From Streptomyces fradiae ATCC 10745 = DSM 40063 (GTDB taxonomy: Bacteria; Actinomycetota; Actinomycetes; Streptomycetales; Streptomycetaceae), in NCBI RefSeq assembly GCF_008704425.1, contig NZ_CP023696.1, positions 3,520,501 to 3,584,500 on the forward strand: a stretch of 64,000 nt of DNA, in the 5' to 3' direction. Below the pieces are notes generated by a model. It had not been told where the DNA came from, searched no databases, and saw nothing but the letters and a program-made list of their open reading frames with translations. A program made the translations under genes and the position numbers. The first letter of the stretch is position 1. Each line of letters begins with the position of its first letter. Of this stretch, positions 25,263 through 32,831 are shown one piece after another.

Positions 25263-26198
25263 TCAGGAAGGCGGGGGCGCGGGGGCGGCGGGAGCCGCCG
25301 GAGCGGGGACGGCGCCGTCGTGGAGGCGGAAGAGGCGGAAGAGGCGCGGGCGGTCGGGGCCCTGGCCGCCCGCGTCGTCGAGGGCCTCCCAGCACCGCGC
25401 GGCGAGTGCGCGGGCGCGGGCGCCGGGCCAGGGTCGGGGGAGCAGTTCGGGGGGCAGCAGGGGGTCGGGTTCCATGGCGGTGGTGAAGGACGCGGCCAGT
25501 TCGATCGCGTACGTCAGGCGCTCGGTGTCCGTGGGGCGGTCCGGGCCGGAGAGCCGGGCCAGGCGGGCGGTGGCGAGGGCGGCGAGCGCCTCGTGGCGGT
25601 CCGCGATCCGCTGGAGCGGCCAGAGCAGGGCGGCCAGCCGGGCCGGGTCGGTCTCGTCCCCGACCCGCAGGTCGCGGCTGGTGAGCCGGGTGAGGGAGGG
25701 CAGGACGCCCAGGTGGCGCGCGTGGGCTTCGACGCTCTCGCCGATGGCGTTGGCGCTGACGTACAGCCCGCCCTGGAGGGGGGCCGCGCCGAGGTGGAGG
25801 AGGGTGTCGCGCAGGTTGTCGCGCGCCTGCCGTGAGGTCTCGGGGATGGCGAAGGCGAACAGGTGCCAGGTGCCGTCCCAGGGGGCGAGCCCCCGGTCCT
25901 GCCGGTAGGCGTGGCGGACGTACTCGACGTCCGGTGCCACGGCGCCGGTCGGGTCGGCGGTGGCGCGCAGTACGGCCTTGCGCCCCCGCCCTTCCTGGGT
26001 GAACCGCCCTTCGGCGACGAGCCGTTTGAGGCAGAGCCGGACCTGCTGGTCGGTCATGCCGAGGGCCCCGGCGACGGTGTACAGCTCGCCGGCGTCGACG
26101 GTGCCGTCCTCGCGGACGAGGGCGAACACCAGGGTACGGGTGGCGATCTGGGGCGCGGCGGGCTCCGCCGCCGGGGCGCCCGCGGGGCTGCCGGTCAT
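25263..26198 (-). CDS. PaaX-family transcriptional regulator
   Basis: 311 residues from ATG 26198. An N-terminal winged helix (about 15-85; RTLVFALVREDGTVDAGELYTVAGALGMTDQQVRLCLKRL) precedes the PaaX-type core (WDGTWHLFAFAIPETSRQARDNLRDTLLHLGAAPLQGGLYVSAN). The classic member represses phenylacetate catabolism, but no paa gene is present here, so the ligand is unknown. Its start overlaps the GNAT stop (ATGA), forming a two-gene operon that diverges from an alpha/beta hydrolase. Confidence 0.88.
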   Translation of the reverse strand: MTGSPAGAPAAEPAAPQIATRTLVFALVREDGTVDAGELYTVAGALGMTDQQVRLCLKRLVAEGRFTQEGRGRKAVLRATADPTGAVAPDVEYVRHAYRQDRGLAPWDGTWHLFAFAIPETSRQARDNLRDTLLHLGAAPLQGGLYVSANAIGESVEAHARHLGVLPSLTRLTSRDLRVGDETDPARLAALLWPLQRIADRHEALAALATARLARLSGPDRPTDTERLTYAIELAASFTTAMEPDPLLPPELLPRPWPGARARALAARCWEALDDAGGQGPDRPRLFRLFRLHDGAVPAPAAPAAPAPPPS

Positions 26199-26839
26199 CG
26201 CTGCTGCTCCAGGGGGTCGCCGGGCGCGCCGCCGCCGGGACGGTCCGGGACGGTGCGAAGCATCGTGGTGACGGCGCCGAAGCCCATGAGGCCCCTGAGG
26301 TAGGGGGTCCGCTCGGTGTGGACGGCGGTGAAGCCGTGGCGCTCGTACAGGGCGCGGGCGCGCGGGTTCACGTCGATGACGTCCAGGCGGATCCGCGAGC
26401 AGCCGTGGTCGGCGGCGACGGCGGCGGTCTCGGCCAGTAGCCGGCCGCCGATGCCGCCGCCGCGGTGGGCGGGGTCGACGGCGATGCCGTCCATGACGAG
26501 CTCCCCGGGCTCCGGGGTCCGTTCGAGCAGAGCCAGCACGGCGAGCCGCGGCAGGCCGCGGAGCATCCCGTAGGCGCACAGCACGTCGCGTACGCCGCCA
26601 CCGGTCAGGCCGCGCCCGCCCAGCCGGTGGCCGGCCACGCCCACGACGTGCTCCTCGCCGGGGGTGAGCGCGACGACCGCGCGGTCGTGGTGGAGGTGGC
26701 GGGCGAGGAAGGCGCGGCCGCGCTCGGCGGGGCCCAGGGCCGCGCCGAGCTTGCGGCCGAAGGCCTCCCAGTACAGCCCGGCCACCCGCTGCTCGGCGCC
26801 TCGGGGCACGCCCCGCCTGATCACGGTCGCCGCGTCCAC
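26195..26839 (-). CDS. GNAT-family acetyltransferase
   Basis: 214 residues from GTG 26839, chosen because GAGGAGGAG lies just upstream. The acetyl-CoA site is visible in GELVMDGIAVDPAHRGGGIGGRLLAETAAVAA, followed by IRLDVIDVNPRARALYERHGFTAV. The N-terminal half is less typical (YWEAFGRKLGAALGPAERG). Co-transcribed and translationally coupled with the PaaX-like regulator. Confidence 0.85.
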   Translation of the reverse strand: MDAATVIRRGVPRGAEQRVAGLYWEAFGRKLGAALGPAERGRAFLARHLHHDRAVVALTPGEEHVVGVAGHRLGGRGLTGGGVRDVLCAYGMLRGLPRLAVLALLERTPEPGELVMDGIAVDPAHRGGGIGGRLLAETAAVAADHGCSRIRLDVIDVNPRARALYERHGFTAVHTERTPYLRGLMGFGAVTTMLRTVPDRPGGGAPGDPLEQQR

Positions 26840-26881
26840 GGCTCCTCCTCGCACTTCGTCTCCCACCCTCGCATCGTACGC

Positions 26882-26900
26882 ACGAACAGTATACGTTCGT
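26882..26900. promoter_or_regulatory. 19-bp palindrome, candidate operator
   Basis: ACGAAC-AGTATAC-GTTCGT lies in the divergent gap between the GNAT/PaaX operon and the hydrolase gene. CGTACG repeats flank it on both sides. Position makes the PaaX-like protein the likely binder. Confidence 0.55.
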
Positions 26901-26973
26901 CATCCGTACGATCGTTTACGCATTGAGCGATTCAGCACACCCGCGACCGACCGAGACCCGACCGGGGGAAGAC

Positions 26974-28044
26974 ATGTCGACAGGACCTCGAAGCACGGCA
27001 TCGACGCGCCGTCGCCGGGTGGCGCGGGCCGTACTCGCGACCGTGGCGGCGCTGACGGCCGCGGCGGCCGGACTGTTCGGCCTGGTGGTCTGGCAGCACA
27101 CCTACGACCTGCGGGAAGAGGCGGTGACCATACGGCACGGCGGCCGGACCCTGCACGGTGTGCTGGCCCTGCCGGAACAGGGGGAGGGCCCCTTCCCCCT
27201 GGTGGTCCTCGTCCACGGGGACGGGCCCGTGGACGCCACGCACGACGGCTTCTACCGGCCGATGTGGGAGTCCTTCGCACGGGCCGGGTACGCCTCGCTG
27301 TCCTGGAACAAGCCGGGCGTGGACGGCGCGCCGGGCGACTGGCTCGACCAGACGATGGCGGACCGGGCGCGGGAGGCCGCCGACGCGATCGCCTGGGCCC
27401 GGCGGCGCCCGGACGTCGACGGCCGCCGGATCGGCCTGTGGGGCGCCAGCCAGGCCGGGTGGGTGCTGCCCGAGATCGCCGCCGAGGACGGCCGGATCCG
27501 CTTCGCCATCGCGGTCTCACCGGCCGTCAACTGGCTCCGGCAGGGCCGCTACAACCTCCTCGCCGAACTGCGGCGGGACGGCGCCTCCGACGCCGAGGTC
27601 GCCGCGGCCCTGCGCCGCCGCGAGACCGGGCTGCGACTGCTCGCGCGGGGCGCCGCGTACGAGGAGTACGTACGGGCCGTCGGGGACCCGCAGGGCATGA
27701 CGGCCGCCCGCTGGCGGTTCGTCTCGAAGAACCACACCGCCGACGCCGGCGCCGACCTGCCGGCCCTGCGGGGCATCCCGGTCCTGCTGGTACTCGCCGG
27801 CCACGACGTGAACGTGGACACCGCCGAGACCGAGGCCGCCTACCGCAGGCTGCTCCCCGCGCCGCCGCTGCGCGTCGCCCACTACCCCGACGCCGCCCAC
27901 GGCCTGGTCAAGCACGCGGTGGAAGCCTCCGCACCGCGCCTGACCCTGACCGCCCTGTGCGCGCCGCGGGCCCTCTTCGCCGACGGCTTCCTGGCCGACC
28001 AGAGGCACTTCCTGTCCTCCCTGGACGCCGCGCAGGGCCGATGA
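26974..28044 (+). CDS. membrane-anchored alpha/beta hydrolase
   Basis: 356 residues from ATG 26974 with GGGGGAAGAC upstream. An N-terminal signal anchor (VARAVLATVAALTAAAAGLFGLVVW) is followed by an alpha/beta hydrolase domain. It has oxyanion region LVVLVHGDGP, nucleophile elbow GLWGASQAGW (Ser), acidic residue in LAGHDVNVDT and the catalytic His in YPDAAHGLV. Probably faces outside as an esterase or peptidase, with substrate unknown. Divergent from the PaaX-like/GNAT operon. Confidence 0.88.
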   Translation: MSTGPRSTASTRRRRVARAVLATVAALTAAAAGLFGLVVWQHTYDLREEAVTIRHGGRTLHGVLALPEQGEGPFPLVVLVHGDGPVDATHDGFYRPMWESFARAGYASLSWNKPGVDGAPGDWLDQTMADRAREAADAIAWARRRPDVDGRRIGLWGASQAGWVLPEIAAEDGRIRFAIAVSPAVNWLRQGRYNLLAELRRDGASDAEVAAALRRRETGLRLLARGAAYEEYVRAVGDPQGMTAARWRFVSKNHTADAGADLPALRGIPVLLVLAGHDVNVDTAETEAAYRRLLPAPPLRVAHYPDAAHGLVKHAVEASAPRLTLTALCAPRALFADGFLADQRHFLSSLDAAQGR

Positions 28045-28265
28045 CCTTCTGCTCCTTGGCGAGCCGGTCGTCGCTGGGCTGGGGGACCATCCGCCACACG
28101 GCGAGTGCGTCGGCGCGCTGATGGCGGACGAGCGTGCCGAGTGGCGCACCGGGGGAGGGGTGGCCCCGCTCTTTCTGTGACGCAGCACACGTCCCCGCGG
28201 CCGGTGAATCCGTCTGCTGCCGTCGGTCATAGCAGCGACAACACCGACGAGAGTGAGGCCCGTTG

Positions 28266-29030
28266 ATGACCCAGACGCTCGATGTCCCCCGGCACGTCGT
28301 CCCCGCCAGGCCCGCACCCGGCCTCGTGGCCCGGTGGGCGGTGGTGGGCGGTGTGGTGGCGGGGCCGTTGTTCCTGGTGGCCGGAATCGCCCAGGGCCTC
28401 ACGCGCGACGGCTTCGACTTCACCCGTCACGCGATCAGCCAGCTCGCCCTCGGCGAGGCGGGCTGGATCCAGACCGCGAGCTTCCTGCTCGCCGGCGTGC
28501 TGCTGGTGGCCGGTGCCGCCGGACTGCGACGGGCGCTGCGGGGCGGCCCCGGTGCTGCCTGGGGGCCCGCCCTGATCGGTGTCTTCGGCATCTCCTTCTG
28601 GGCCGCGGCCTTCTTCCCGGCCGACGCCGGTGCGGGCTTTCCCGCCGGTTCGCCCGACGCAACCGTGATGAGCGGGCACGGCGGTGTCCACATGGCCGCC
28701 GGCATGGTCGGCTACCTCGCCCTGTGCGCCGCGTTCCTCGTCCTGGCCCGTCCGCTCGCGGCCCGGGGCCTGCGCGGCTGGGCCGTCGCGTCCCGCGTCG
28801 CACCCGTACTCGTCCTCGCCGGCTTCGCGGCCTCGGCCGCCTCCGTCCTGGCGTTCACCGCGGGTGCCGGCCTCGGGTTGCTGTGGCTGAGCGCGGTGAC
28901 GGCCCGCCTGGCCGGCACGCCGGCCGGCCGGTGGCCCGCCGAGCTCCGAGCCGCCCCGCCCCGGGCGGAGTTGTCACGCACGCCCGACAGGGCACCGTCC
29001 TGGCGCCGGAGGCACCCGGCCGGGCACTGA
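28266..29030 (+). CDS. DUF998-family membrane protein
   Basis: 254 residues from ATG 28266 with GTGAGG upstream. Six hydrophobic segments show the DUF998 pattern: GPLFLVAGIAQGLTRDGFDFTRHAISQLALGEAGWIQ, GISFWAAAFFPADAGAGFP, HGGVHMAAGMVGYLALCAAF. Function unknown. The last 35 residues are hydrophilic and basic. It is the last chromosomal gene before the integrated element. Confidence 0.88.
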   Translation: MTQTLDVPRHVVPARPAPGLVARWAVVGGVVAGPLFLVAGIAQGLTRDGFDFTRHAISQLALGEAGWIQTASFLLAGVLLVAGAAGLRRALRGGPGAAWGPALIGVFGISFWAAAFFPADAGAGFPAGSPDATVMSGHGGVHMAAGMVGYLALCAAFLVLARPLAARGLRGWAVASRVAPVLVLAGFAASAASVLAFTAGAGLGLLWLSAVTARLAGTPAGRWPAELRAAPPRAELSRTPDRAPSWRRRHPAGH

Positions 29031-29140
29031 GAACGAACCCCGCGACCTCGCACGCGCGCCACACGCCCTCGGATCCGGCCCTTCCGCCGCGTCGGGGCGC
29101 GCCTGGGGCACGGCAGCCCCCGAGAGAGCCGGACAACGAC

Positions 29141-29169
29141 AAAGCCCCAGGCTGCTGGCCTGGGGCTTT
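29141..29169. terminator. ancestral tRNA-Gly terminator, left of attL
   Basis: A 12-bp perfect stem AAAGCCCCAGGC with a 5-nt loop, 5 bp outside the left att repeat. Before integration it would have followed the minus-strand tRNA-Gly gene directly, so it is the original terminator now cut off from the gene. Confidence 0.85.
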
Positions 29170-29173
29170 CGTA

Positions 29174-29217
29174 TGGAGCGGGTGACGGGAATCGAACCCG
29201 CGCTCTGAGCTTGGGAA
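29174..29217. repeat. attL, 44-bp direct repeat
   Basis: Identical to 40121-40164. It contains the 3' half of tRNA-Gly from the CCA end to the anticodon. The sequence diverges after GGAA, so no complete tRNA can form here. Confidence 0.92.
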
Positions 29218-29482
29218 TCACTGCATCTTTCGCCCGCAAACGTGCTGTGACCTGCGGCAACGGGTGCCAGGAAGGGCTCATGGGCTCGACCTAGCGCCCG
29301 CTGTTGACCCTGGTGTACCGCTCCTTCGGGCACGGATCGGGCACGATGCTGAGCACCGCTCTAGGAGTTCGCTCACTGGGGCCGTGCGACGCGCTCCGTG
29401 CCCGCGACTCCTCTGAATCGCTCCCGCGCCGTGAATGCCGTAGGCCACACTGATTGCTCGGCTGCAGTAACAAGGGGGGACT

Positions 29483-29797
29483 ATGAGCAACCCGTACATC
29501 AACGCGCCCATCCGGGCCCGCATGTACACGACCACACTGCACAAGGTGATCTGGGTTGTTGTGGTCGTGGTGTCGGCCGGCCTCTTGGCGCCGCCTCTGT
29601 TCTTCATCGCGGCCAAGAAGCGTGTCGTCAGCATGGCTGTACCTGCGGTCTACGCAGCGGTCATTTACGGCTCGGCGATCCTGGGGTCAGTGCTCGGCAA
29701 CCCGAAGAACTGGACCGGGGGCGTCCTCGCCATCACGATGATCACTGCCGCCGTGCATGCCGCCATCCTCGATACAGACTGGAAGCCGGGCCGGTGA
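29483..29797 (+). CDS. AICE-encoded small membrane protein
   Basis: 104 residues from ATG 29483, preceded by AAGGGGGGA. Three hydrophobic stretches (VIWVVVVVVSAGLLAPPLFFIA, VSMAVPAVYAAVIYGSAILGSVL, GGVLAITMITAAVHAAIL) are separated by short basic loops. Base composition is less GC-biased than the chromosome around it. It is the first gene inside the left end, with a terminator 44 bp downstream. Function unknown. It may be cargo rather than a transfer gene. Confidence 0.75.
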   Translation: MSNPYINAPIRARMYTTTLHKVIWVVVVVVSAGLLAPPLFFIAAKKRVVSMAVPAVYAAVIYGSAILGSVLGNPKNWTGGVLAITMITAAVHAAILDTDWKPGR

Positions 29798-30137
29798 CAG
29801 CGCCTGCTTCACGGTCGGGAAAGCTGGTGCTGCGAAAACTGAGACGGCCCGGCATAGTACCGGGCCGTCTCCACCTGGCGCGCCCTTCTGATCCGTAGCT
29901 CTATGTGGAACGTTCGGTGGCGGTCATACCGGTCGAGATACGGCTCTGCAAGGGTGCTGCCGAATGAGATGGGTTGTTGTACTTCGTTGCTGTACCGCCA
30001 CCTCAGGGCCTCATCCCTATCAAGTCAAGCACGACCTCCCAGGACCTGGGCGGCCCCCAAGCTACGGGCCATCAGCCACCCGCAACGGACCGTGCTCGTC
30101 CCATCTAGTTCGCCGATGTTGGCGTCAGCGGCTGATG
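29798..30137. other. intergenic region inside the AICE
   Basis: 340 bp between convergent small membrane-protein genes. It holds the terminator at 29841-29871. Beyond that no gene or clear signal was seen, and GC content is lower than the chromosome average. Confidence 0.6.
29841..29871. terminator. intrinsic terminator inside the AICE
   Basis: A 12-bp perfect stem GAGACGGCCCGG with 7-nt loop, 44 bp after the stop of the 29483 gene. Confidence 0.85.
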
Positions 30138-30395
30138 TCAGGCATCGATCACGGGCTTGACACGCGGCCGCGGCAAGCGCACCTGGAGCAGCTGAACAAC
30201 CTGCAGGACGATCACCACGATTACGAGCCACGTCGCCTGCCGCAGAACACCTGTCACGGTGTCTCCGTTGATGACGCAGGCAAGCAGGACCCCCATGATC
30301 AGCAGGGACTCCTTGCCACTGTCAGTGGCAGATGCGAGAGTACGAAGCAGGTGGTTGTCCGACAGCGGAACGCCACCGAGAGCCGGGAAGGGCAT
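30138..30395 (-). CDS. AICE-encoded small membrane protein
   Basis: 85 residues from ATG 30395, chosen because GGAGGATCT lies immediately upstream. A longer frame to 30788 runs through the origin-like region and is not supported. Two hydrophobic stretches (ESLLIMGVLLACVIN and ATWLVIVVIVLQVVQLLQV) and a basic end. Divergent from the replication-type noncoding region. Function unknown. Confidence 0.7.
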   Translation of the reverse strand: MPFPALGGVPLSDNHLLRTLASATDSGKESLLIMGVLLACVINGDTVTGVLRQATWLVIVVIVLQVVQLLQVRLPRPRVKPVIDA

Positions 30396-30566
30396 AGATC
30401 CTCCAAGGTTCGTAGGTGGGCGCGCCTGTTTCCTTTTGGCCGAGGGGTAGGCGCGCCCTTTCCCGTTACCGAAGACGCTACGCCACGCCTCTGACAGCTG
30501 TGACCTTTGGCGCTCCTTCAACTCCACCTGCGCTTTTGCTCGTTGGCGACAGGTCGAGTGCACAGC

Positions 30567-30671
30567 TGTGGACAGGCCGGTCGACGCTGTGGATAGGACG
30601 CTGTTTACGCAGCGTGAGGGCCTTACGGGCTGTGATGCCACGCGAGAGTTATCCACAGAGATTTGTGGAAA
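30567..30671. promoter_or_regulatory. cluster of DnaA-box-like sites
   Basis: TGTGGACAG (30567), TGTGGATAG (30588), a perfect TTATCCACA (30649-30657) and TTGTGGAAA (30663). The first two and the last are one- or two-mismatch forms in the opposite orientation. Streptomyces DnaA prefers TTGTCCACA-type boxes. Confidence 0.6.
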
Positions 30672-30757
30672 CTCACTCAAGGTGACGTATATCACACTTC
30701 CTTCGTCTCGCCCCCGCCTCCCATGCAGGCGCACCTCATGTACCCACCACCCTCCCC

Positions 30758-30909
30758 AGCTTCCATCCCGTCCGCCGTCGACCCACACACCCTGGAGCGG
30801 GCGTGGTCCAGGGCGTCAAGGTGGAGCGCCCAACTGGACGAACGACCTTGACGCCCTGGGCCGCGTCTGCTCGGCTCTGCCTGGGTCGATGGCGGACGGG
30901 ATGGGAGCT
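30758..30909. repeat. large imperfect inverted repeat (65-bp arms, 22-nt loop)
   Basis: Arms 30758-30822 and 30845-30909 pair at about 52 of 65 positions with no gaps needed. The innermost 15 bp (CCAGGGCGTCAAGGT) are perfect, as is the ACCCA block and most of CCATCCCGTCCGCC farther out. Several mismatches would be G-U pairs in RNA. Confidence 0.85.
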
Positions 30910-31077
30910 CCCCACGCACGCCCCTACGGACCCGCAGCCGGAAGCGGCGCCCCCGCCATCCCGGTGCCGGCCGATCCCCCGCCGGAGGCATCAGGCTCTG
31001 ACCGTGCCGTGCGGACGGTGCTCGGCTCATGGCCGCCGGGCCCTATCCACCTGTGGGCGGGCGTCGGCGCAGCGCGC

Positions 31078-31147
31078 GCGGAGCGGGCCGAAGGCAGGAG
31101 CGTCGCGCGGAGCGGAGCCGGGAAGCCCGCCCGGCGGAGCGGAGCGC
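31078..31147. repeat. GCGGAGCGG direct repeats, candidate transfer locus
   Basis: Exact copies at 31078, 31107 and 31134 with degenerate neighbours at 31112 and 31139. Streptomyces Tra proteins recognise short direct repeats in the clt locus, so these are candidates. The assignment is inference. Confidence 0.45.
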
Positions 31148-31263
31148 AGCCGGGGCTTGATGAGGTAGAGAAACCTGTAACAACTCCTGGCCGATTGGGC
31201 TCTTGGCGCTGATCATGCCTTCGTGGTGGTGTAGCAGCGAAGCCATGTGCATGAGGGGGCAGG

Positions 31264-31881
31264 GTGCAGCCGTTATCGGATGACTTGGCGCGGAACCGGC
31301 CGGGCGACGCGGTGCGCCGCAAGATTCGGGAGCTGCAACCGAACCCGCTGCTCAGGCTGCTGGATCGATGGTCGGCGGACCCACGGCTTCGCAGTTGGAA
31401 GGTCGGACTCGTAGGTGAGCGGCTTACCGGCAAGCGCTTGGACAGGCTCCGAGGCCACGGCTGGTTCACCCTTCACGCCGTCCAGTGGGCGACCGGCACG
31501 GACGTCGATCACCTCGCCATCGGCCCCGCCGGCGTCTTCACCGTCAACTCCAAACGGCACCCCGGAAAGACCGTCTGGTACGGGGACACCGCCATCACCA
31601 TCAACGGCAGCCGGACCCGCCACATCGCCGCCAGTCAGTCCGAAGCGCGCCGAGTGTCCCGTGTCCTGTCCCATGCCTGCGGGTTCAGCGTTCCCGTCCG
31701 GCCCGTGATATCCGTGGTGCACGCGGCGAAGCTCACGGTCAAGGGTGCGAACCCGCCGGTGCTCGTCCTGGCGGTCGAGCACATCGACCGGGTGCTGTCG
31801 GGGCTGTCGCCGGTGCTTTCGCCTGATCAGGTCGCCCACATCTACGGCGTTGCCCGGCAGGCCCGCACCTGGGCTGGATGA
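31264..31881 (+). CDS. NERD (nuclease-related) domain protein on the AICE
   Basis: 205 residues from GTG 31264 with GAGGGGGCAGG upstream. The NERD fold is visible from about residue 47 to 150: VGLVGERLTGKRLDRL, WATGTDVDHLAIGPAGVFTVNSKRHPGKTVWYGDTAITING, then a helix with QSEARRVSRVLSHACG and VRPVISVVHAAKL. The Asp-His-Leu pair and the strand-Lys (NSKRH) match the nuclease-like active site. NERD proteins are often plasmid-borne and suspected in DNA processing. Its stop abuts the GntR gene stop. Confidence 0.85.
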   Translation: MQPLSDDLARNRPGDAVRRKIRELQPNPLLRLLDRWSADPRLRSWKVGLVGERLTGKRLDRLRGHGWFTLHAVQWATGTDVDHLAIGPAGVFTVNSKRHPGKTVWYGDTAITINGSRTRHIAASQSEARRVSRVLSHACGFSVPVRPVISVVHAAKLTVKGANPPVLVLAVEHIDRVLSGLSPVLSPDQVAHIYGVARQARTWAG

Positions 31882-32640
31882 TCAGGCGTCGAAGTCGTAC
31901 TCCAGCACGTATGCGGCGGAGTCAAGGACCATCTCGTTCACTTCGACAGGGCGCCCCTCGTCCGCGAACGCCGTGCGACAGATCATGATCACCGGGGTGC
32001 CCATCGAGAGTTGGAGACGATTCACTTCCTCTTGCGATGGCATCCGGCTCCGGATCTCCTCGCGGAAGTGCACGGGCTTGTAGCCCAGCTCGGCCAGACG
32101 GGCGTAGATGCCGCCGGGGCCGGTGTCCTGCTGGGTGATCGCCGAACCCGCTACCAGATCCGCGGGCAGGTACGACGTGGCCAGCAGCACGGGCTTGTCG
32201 TCCAGCACGAAGCGACGGCTGCGCACACAGGCGGACGCATCGGCCTCGATGCCTAGCACTCGGCTGATCCGTTCGGGTGCCGTTGCCTCGGACACCTGCA
32301 CCTGGTCGACCACCAAGGTTCGGTCCTCGATGTCTGCGGACCAGATGGAACGCCCCTCTCCCCACTGGTCGCGGGACAGTCGCTGGATGCCTCGCCGCCT
32401 GAGCGGCTTGAAGTCGCGCACGAAGACGCCCGCGCCCTTACGGGACTCGGCAAGACCCTCGTTCTGGAGCACACCGAGCGCTTGCCGCGCGGTCATGCGA
32501 GCCACCTCGTAGGTGGCCATCAGGTCGTTCTCTCCCGGTAGCCGATCACCTGGGCCGTACTCGCCGGCCTGAATCGCTTCCCTCAGATCGTCCGCGATGC
32601 GCTGGTACTTCGGCCGGCGTCCGCTGCCCTGGGTGGCCAT
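31882..32640 (-). CDS. GntR/HutC-family repressor (KorSA-type)
   Basis: 252 residues from ATG 32640 with GGAGGGATC upstream. N-terminal GntR winged helix (about 10-76; PKYQRIADDLREAIQAGEYGPGDRLPGENDLMATYEVARMTARQALGVL) and C-terminal UTRA ligand domain (about 95-245). In pSAM2 the equivalent KorSA represses its own gene and the activator of transfer and replication. Here TCTCTAGAGA-type sites lie both in its own promoter region and over the promoter of the divergent transfer genes, which fits the same role. Confidence 0.9.
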   Translation of the reverse strand: MATQGSGRRPKYQRIADDLREAIQAGEYGPGDRLPGENDLMATYEVARMTARQALGVLQNEGLAESRKGAGVFVRDFKPLRRRGIQRLSRDQWGEGRSIWSADIEDRTLVVDQVQVSEATAPERISRVLGIEADASACVRSRRFVLDDKPVLLATSYLPADLVAGSAITQQDTGPGGIYARLAELGYKPVHFREEIRSRMPSQEEVNRLQLSMGTPVIMICRTAFADEGRPVEVNEMVLDSAAYVLEYDFDA

Positions 32641-32658
32641 GTGATCCCTCCTCTCTCC

Positions 32659-32668
32659 TCTCTAGACA
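32659..32668. promoter_or_regulatory. GntR operator, degenerate copy next to the repressor start
   Basis: TCTCTAGACA (9 of 10 matches to the palindrome TCTCTAGAGA) lies 19 bp before the repressor ATG, fitting autoregulation. Confidence 0.6.
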
Positions 32669-32730
32669 CCTTAGGGGCGATCAGGCGTTCGCCCCAACCG
32701 GCGACTTCCCCGAGAGATCGAGTCGGCACC

Positions 32731-32790
32731 TCTCTAGAGACCTGTTGACATCTCTAGAGAGGTGTCGTTCTATGGAGCCATCTCTAGAGA
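32731..32790. promoter_or_regulatory. three perfect TCTCTAGAGA operators
   Basis: Copies at 32731-32740, 32751-32760 and 32781-32790 are centred 20 and 30 bp apart, close to two and three helical turns, so bound dimers would line up on one DNA face. The middle copy lies between the -35 and -10 of the candidate promoter. Confidence 0.75.
32745..32773 (+). promoter_or_regulatory. candidate promoter of the AICE transfer/replication operon
   Basis: TTGACA at 32745-32750, a 17-bp spacer holding a full operator, then TTCTAT at 32768-32773. The first gene starts at 32832. Confidence 0.6.
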
Positions 32791-32831
32791 GGTTGCTTAC
32801 AAGGGGCGGCCTCAGGGACGAGGGGACAGCT

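Larger units (their letters stand above)
30396..31263. other. 868-bp noncoding AICE segment, candidate replication/transfer origin
   Basis: No supported gene. In order it holds four DnaA-box-like sites (30567-30671), a palindrome GTGACGTATATCAC (30682-30695), a 152-bp imperfect hairpin (30758-30909) and GCGGAGCGG repeats (31078-31147). This composition fits an origin, single-strand initiation or transfer locus, but the function is inferred. Confidence 0.6.

Noticed and set aside
29174..29217. Second tRNA-Gly gene at the left end
   Set aside because: Only the 3' half from CCA to the anticodon is present. The sequence after GGAA does not restore the D-arm or acceptor stem, so it is attL.
30396..30788. 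N-terminal extension of the small AICE membrane protein at 30138
   Set aside because: It would run through the DnaA boxes and inverted repeat. A good ribosome site is found only at the 30395 start.
32745..32831. Earlier ATG for the first gene of the AICE transfer operon
   Set aside because: The ATG at 32745-area sequence lies within the -35 element and operators. ATG 32832 has the ribosome site.
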